A stretch of DNA of 64,000 nt from Rhodospirillaceae bacterium. Lineage in GTDB: Bacteria; Pseudomonadota; Alphaproteobacteria; Bin65. The DNA lies in contig JAPPLJ010000019.1 in assembly GCA_028819475.1 (NCBI GenBank), forward strand, positions 1 through 64,000, in the 5' to 3' direction. Shown in pieces: positions 60,869 through 64,000 of the stretch. Position 1 is the stretch's first letter; each line of letters opens with the position of its first letter. The translations under genes and the position numbers were made by a program. The notes beneath the pieces are model-generated. The model made no database searches, was not told the DNA's origin, and saw only the letters and a program-made list of their open reading frames with translations.

Positions 60869-61882
60869 CTAGGCCGGATCGGGCGCGACGCGGATCATGC
60901 GTTTGCCGCGGTTGTCGCCGGCGAGCAGGCCGATCAGGCCCTTCGGCGCATTTTCCAGCCCGTCGAGAATATCCTCCTCGACGACCAGTTTCCCGTCGGC
61001 GAACCAGCGGCCCATGTCGCGTTCGGCCTCGGCGTCCCGGTCCGCGAAGTCCATGACGATGAAGCCCTCCATGCGCAGCCGCTTGAAGACATGGATGCCG
61101 GGCACGCCGCGCGGGCTGGTCGTCTCGGTCGTGTCGTACTGGCTGATCGCGCCGCAGCAGACGATCCGGCCGCGCAGCGCCATGTTGAACAGGGCTGCCT
61201 CCAGGACCGCGCCGCCGACATTGTCGAAATAGATGTCGACGCCGTCGGGCGCGAGTTCGGCGATGCGCTTGCGCAACGGCTCGGCCTTGTAGTCGATGCA
61301 GGCGTCGAAGCCGAGCGTATCCGTCACCCAGGCGGATTTCTCCGGCCCGCCGGCGATGCCGATCGCCCGGCAGCCGAGATTGTTCGCGATCTGGCCGACG
61401 AACATGCCGACCGAGCCGGCCGCGGCGGAGACCAGCACCGTCTCGCCCGCCTGCGGCCGGCCGACATGGACCAGGCCGTGATAAGCCGTCTTGCCGGCGA
61501 TGCCGTAGAGCGAGATCAGGTGGCTGAGCGGGCGCGCGCCGCCCGGCAGCTTCTGCAGGCGTCGCGCCTTGTGCAAGGAGCAGTCCTGCCAGCCGAGCGC
61601 GCCGCCCACGATGTCGCCGGGCGCAAACCCCTCCGCCGCGCTCGCACTCACGACGCCGACGCCGTAGCCGTCCATGACGTCGCCGGCGCCGATTCCCTTG
61701 CGGTAGGTGTCGCCCTGCATCCAGGCCCGGTTGGCGGCGTCAAGCGAGAGCAGGATCGTTCGGACCTGCACCTGGCCAGCCTGCGGCGCGGAAGTTTCCC
61801 CGGACCTCATCTCGAAATGGCCTTCCTGCAACTTGCCGGCCGGCCGTTCGACAAGAATGATTTGGCGGTTCGGTTCGGGCAT
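60869..61882 (-). CDS. NADP-dependent MDR-family reductase (CurA/leukotriene B4 dehydrogenase-like)
   Basis: A 337-residue zinc-free medium-chain reductase. Family segments are NRQIILVERPAG at the start, GYGVGVVSAS, ISLYGIAGKTAYHGL, VSAAAGSVGMFVGQIA (NADP loop, AAxGxVG) and YFDNVGGAVLEAAL. Members reduce 2-alkenals and related enones. ATG at 61882 is at the conserved N-terminus. The region upstream (346 bp) contains repeats but no gene. Confidence 0.9.
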   Translation of the reverse strand: MPEPNRQIILVERPAGKLQEGHFEMRSGETSAPQAGQVQVRTILLSLDAANRAWMQGDTYRKGIGAGDVMDGYGVGVVSASAAEGFAPGDIVGGALGWQDCSLHKARRLQKLPGGARPLSHLISLYGIAGKTAYHGLVHVGRPQAGETVLVSAAAGSVGMFVGQIANNLGCRAIGIAGGPEKSAWVTDTLGFDACIDYKAEPLRKRIAELAPDGVDIYFDNVGGAVLEAALFNMALRGRIVCCGAISQYDTTETTSPRGVPGIHVFKRLRMEGFIVMDFADRDAEAERDMGRWFADGKLVVEEDILDGLENAPKGLIGLLAGDNRGKRMIRVAPDPA

Positions 61883-61976
61883 CGGGCGCTTCCTCCGTAT
61901 TCGACGCGGCGCAAGGCTCCAGGCGAGATGCGCTTCGTCCGTACCCATACACGCTTCTTTTTTCACCGCCATCTTT

Positions 61977-62103
61977 CTTGTTACCCCGGACGGAGCGCAG
62001 CGACGATCCGGGGGCCAGAGTCGTCCGGCACGGTTTCGCCTCATGACCCCTTCGACAGGCTCAGGGCAGGCCCCTGGGCCCCGGATCGGGTCCGGGGCGG
62101 CAA
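61977..62103. repeat. Second palindromic repeat element (about 127 bp)
   Basis: The left part has ACCCCGGAC and GATCCGGGGG separated by 13 nt (GGAGCGCAGCGAC). The right part GGCCCCGGATCGGGTCCGGG is the inverse of the left without that insert. In the middle CCCTTCGACAGGCTCAGGG forms its own short hairpin. These phrases are common in intergenic repeats of proteobacteria. The element fills most of the gap between the MDR reductase and MFS genes and has no coding capacity. Confidence 0.7.
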
Positions 62104-62125
62104 TTTGGGTTTTAGGATATCGACA

Positions 62126-62185
62126 GACCGGGCGCGAATTGACCGGGCGCGAATTGGCCGGGCGCGAATTGACCGGGCGGGCGTT
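62126..62185. repeat. 15-bp tandem repeat upstream of the MFS gene
   Basis: Four consecutive 15-bp units of the type GACCGGGCGCGAATT. Units 1 and 2 are identical (62126-62155), unit 3 has one change (G for A), and unit 4 diverges in its second half. The array ends about 43 bp before the MFS start codon, close enough to influence its promoter if copy number varies. Confidence 0.9.
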
Positions 62186-62228
62186 TTCCGCTTGATCGCC
62201 GGCCCGTCCCGCTCTTTGACACGCCCTC

Positions 62229-63536
62229 ATGGCCGACAAGACGCCCGATACGCAAGGGGACAAGCCCCTCTTCCGCAGGCTCTGGGTGCTGTGCCTGATC
62301 GTGTTCATCGACATGGTCGGCTTCGGCGTCATCATCCCGTCCCAGCCGTTCTGGACCAAATCCTTCGGCGCGACCGCCTTCGAGGTCGCACTGGTCATGT
62401 CGGTCTATTCCGCCTGCCAGTTCGTCTTCGCCTTTCCGCTCGGCTGGCTGTCCGACCGGGTCGGGCGCAAGCCGATCCTGCTGTTCAGCCTCCTGGGCTC
62501 GGTCGTCAGCTTTACCCTGGTCGGTCTCGCCGATACGCTGCTCATGATCGTGCTGGCGCGCGCGCTGGGCGGTGCGATGAGCGCCAACATCGCGGTCGCC
62601 TACGCCTATGTCGCCGACGTGACGGGCGGCGAAGAGCGCGCCCGCGCCATGGGCCTGCTCGGCGCCTCCATCGGCGCGGGCTTCGTGCTCGGCCCGTTCA
62701 TCGGCGGGGTCGTGGCCGGCCCGGACCCGGCCAATCCGGGCCAGATCGCCTTCTTCGTCGGCGCCGCCATCAGCGCCTTCGCCCTAGTCGCCGCCATCCC
62801 ACTGCTGAAAGAGCCGGAGAAACACCGTTCGAGCGCCGAGACCGGCGGGTTCCGGGCGCGGCTGCGCGGCTTCGGCCTCGCCCTGTCGATCCCGATCGTC
62901 CTGATCCCGATCGCCGTCGCCGGCATCGCCGGCCTCGCCATGGCCGGGCTGGAGGCGACCTACGCCCTGTGGGTCAACGAGGAACACGGCTGGGGCGCGC
63001 GCGAGACCGGCCTGTTCTTCGGCTATATCGGCGTGCTGCTGGTCATCGTGCAGGGCGGCCTGGTCGGGCCGGTGACCCGCGCGATCGGCGAGCGCGGCAT
63101 GCTCTATCTCGGCCTCGCCTTCGTGACCGCGGGCATGGCGGTGGTCGCCGTGTCGGATACCATCCCGCTGGTCTTCGTCAACGGCGCGCTGATCGCCTGC
63201 GGCTACGGCTTCATCGACCCGGCGGTGAGCAGCCTGATCTCGCGCAACACGCCGGCGGGCCGGCAGGGCGCGATCATGGGCGTGCTGCAATCGGTCGGCA
63301 GCCTTGCCCGGATCGTCGGCCCGGCGGCGGCGGGCCTGCTGTTCCACGAGCTGGGCCATAACGCGCCCTACGTCGCCGGGGCCGGCGTGGTCGCCTTCGC
63401 GCTGGCCTTCGCCTGGCGGCGGCTCGCCGGCGTCGAGATGCCGCCCTCTCCGCGGGCGCGCACCCGGGCCGCGGCGGAGGCGCCGCCCGAACCGCAGGCG
63501 GAAGTACGGGCAGAGGCACAAAGCCCGCCGCGCTGA
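62229..63536 (+). CDS. MFS transporter (TetA/drug:H+ antiporter-like)
   Basis: A 435-residue transporter with about twelve membrane helices. The loop 2-3 signature is GWLSDRVGRKPILLF and motif C of 12-helix exporters is seen in GASIGAGFVLGPFIGGVV. The sequence resembles tetracycline-type exporters, but the substrate is not known. The final 45 residues are Pro/Ala/Glu-rich and cytoplasmic. A 15-bp tandem array lies just upstream. Confidence 0.92.
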   Translation: MADKTPDTQGDKPLFRRLWVLCLIVFIDMVGFGVIIPSQPFWTKSFGATAFEVALVMSVYSACQFVFAFPLGWLSDRVGRKPILLFSLLGSVVSFTLVGLADTLLMIVLARALGGAMSANIAVAYAYVADVTGGEERARAMGLLGASIGAGFVLGPFIGGVVAGPDPANPGQIAFFVGAAISAFALVAAIPLLKEPEKHRSSAETGGFRARLRGFGLALSIPIVLIPIAVAGIAGLAMAGLEATYALWVNEEHGWGARETGLFFGYIGVLLVIVQGGLVGPVTRAIGERGMLYLGLAFVTAGMAVVAVSDTIPLVFVNGALIACGYGFIDPAVSSLISRNTPAGRQGAIMGVLQSVGSLARIVGPAAAGLLFHELGHNAPYVAGAGVVAFALAFAWRRLAGVEMPPSPRARTRAAAEAPPEPQAEVRAEAQSPPR

Positions 63537-63630
63537 CCGGGCGGCGGATTTTACTGGCGGGCGAATCGCGCTATGAACCCGCCCAGTACGATCAGGGGAA
63601 CGATCAGGGGAACAGTTGGGAGGGAACCCG

Positions 63631-64000
63631 ATGGATCTGAACGGACATTCGGCAATCGTGACCGGCGGCGGCTCCGGTCTGGGCGAATCGACGGCGCGCC
63701 TGTTGGCGGCCAAAGGCATGAAGGTCGCGATCTGGGACCTGAACCTGGACGGCGCGAACCGCGTCGCCGGCGAGATCGGCGGCGTGGCGGTCCAGTGCGA
63801 GGTGTCGGACGCGGGCGCGGCCGAAGCGGCGCTCGAGCAATCGCGCGCCGCCATCGGCACCGCCCGCGTGCTGGTCAATTGCGCCGGCATCGGCCCGGCC
63901 CGCACCATCGTCAGCCGCGACGGCGAGCCGATGCCGCTCGAAGCCTTCGCGAAGATCGTCCAGGTCAACCTGATCGGCACCTTCAACTGCCTGCGCCTCG
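63631..64000 (+). CDS. SDR-family dehydrogenase, N-terminal part (cut by window edge)
   Basis: The first 123 residues of a short-chain dehydrogenase: cofactor motif TGGGSGLGESTARLL, an Asp in IWDLNLDG favouring NAD(H), and NCAGIGPA (the NNAG position). The length of the substrate insert (RTIVSRDGEPMPLEAF) resembles the type II 3-hydroxyacyl-CoA dehydrogenase (HSD17B10) branch. The catalytic Tyr-Lys lies beyond the window. ATG at 63631 follows GGGAGGG. Confidence 0.9.
   Translation, partial: MDLNGHSAIVTGGGSGLGESTARLLAAKGMKVAIWDLNLDGANRVAGEIGGVAVQCEVSDAGAAEAALEQSRAAIGTARVLVNCAGIGPARTIVSRDGEPMPLEAFAKIVQVNLIGTFNCLRL

Overview
This 64 kb window is GC-rich chromosomal DNA of an alphaproteobacterium, most likely a Rhodospirillales-like lineage. 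The evidence is the 5' part of a 16S rRNA gene at the left edge, a MucR/Ros regulator, an OlsB/OlsA ornithine-lipid pair, Coq7, a tsaD/hemC divergon, and a Mic60-like (COG4223) gene between hemD and hemY. Genus or species cannot be assigned from the sequence alone. Nearly all genes are housekeeping or general metabolism, and there is no prophage, integrase, transposase or CRISPR array.

Layout. 1-735 holds the start of a minus-strand rRNA operon with its leader, BoxA and a strong promoter. 1251-5037 carries an M23 peptidase and a short-chain dehydrogenase. 5166-22067 is one long minus-strand run of RNA-modification, envelope and regulatory genes: MATE exporter, tlyA, rlmD-like, a small membrane protein, nfuA, nitroreductase, tsaB, mucR, fur, olsB, olsA, miaB, ybeZ, ybeY, corC, lnt, metK, trmB. 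Many of these overlap by 1-23 bp.

22230-26986 (plus) is a compact catabolic-looking cluster. It has two tandem MhpD-type hydratases, a stand-alone acyl-CoA carboxyltransferase, a PLP lyase and a VOC protein, followed by a YbdK-type ligase. 27.0-38.1 kb holds coaBC-dut-moeB, then gpsA and tsaD (minus), then hemC-hemD-mic60-hemY (plus). A tRNA-Thr(CGU) follows at 38243.

38.4-47.9 kb contains a racemase and acyl-CoA ligase pair, a LysE-type exporter, pdxY with an intrinsic terminator in its leader, a CitE-like lyase, pyrD, a secreted Sel1-repeat protein, an AT-richer patch with a nuclease-like gene, and hyi.

48.0-53.6 kb is the most accessory-looking part. It has a higBA toxin-antitoxin pair with a palindromic operator, then a sulfur-related set (TSUP permease, thiol dioxygenase, four-domain rhodanese) with a NUDIX gene. 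A DUF3501 gene follows behind a promoter that overlaps an Irr-box-like palindrome, then an orphan HicB next to a palindromic repeat. 53.9-64.0 kb has Hsp20, a dual-specificity-type phosphatase, an MsbA-waaA-lpxK lipid A/KDO cluster, coq7-dsbB, an MDR reductase, a second palindromic repeat with 15-bp tandem copies, an MFS transporter and a truncated SDR at the right edge.

No single locus is clearly a new system. The best candidates for a second look are the DUF3501 promoter palindrome, the pdxY leader terminator, the helix-turn-helix on the Mic60-like protein, the thiol-oxidation/rhodanese cluster, and the hydratase-pair/carboxyltransferase cluster.
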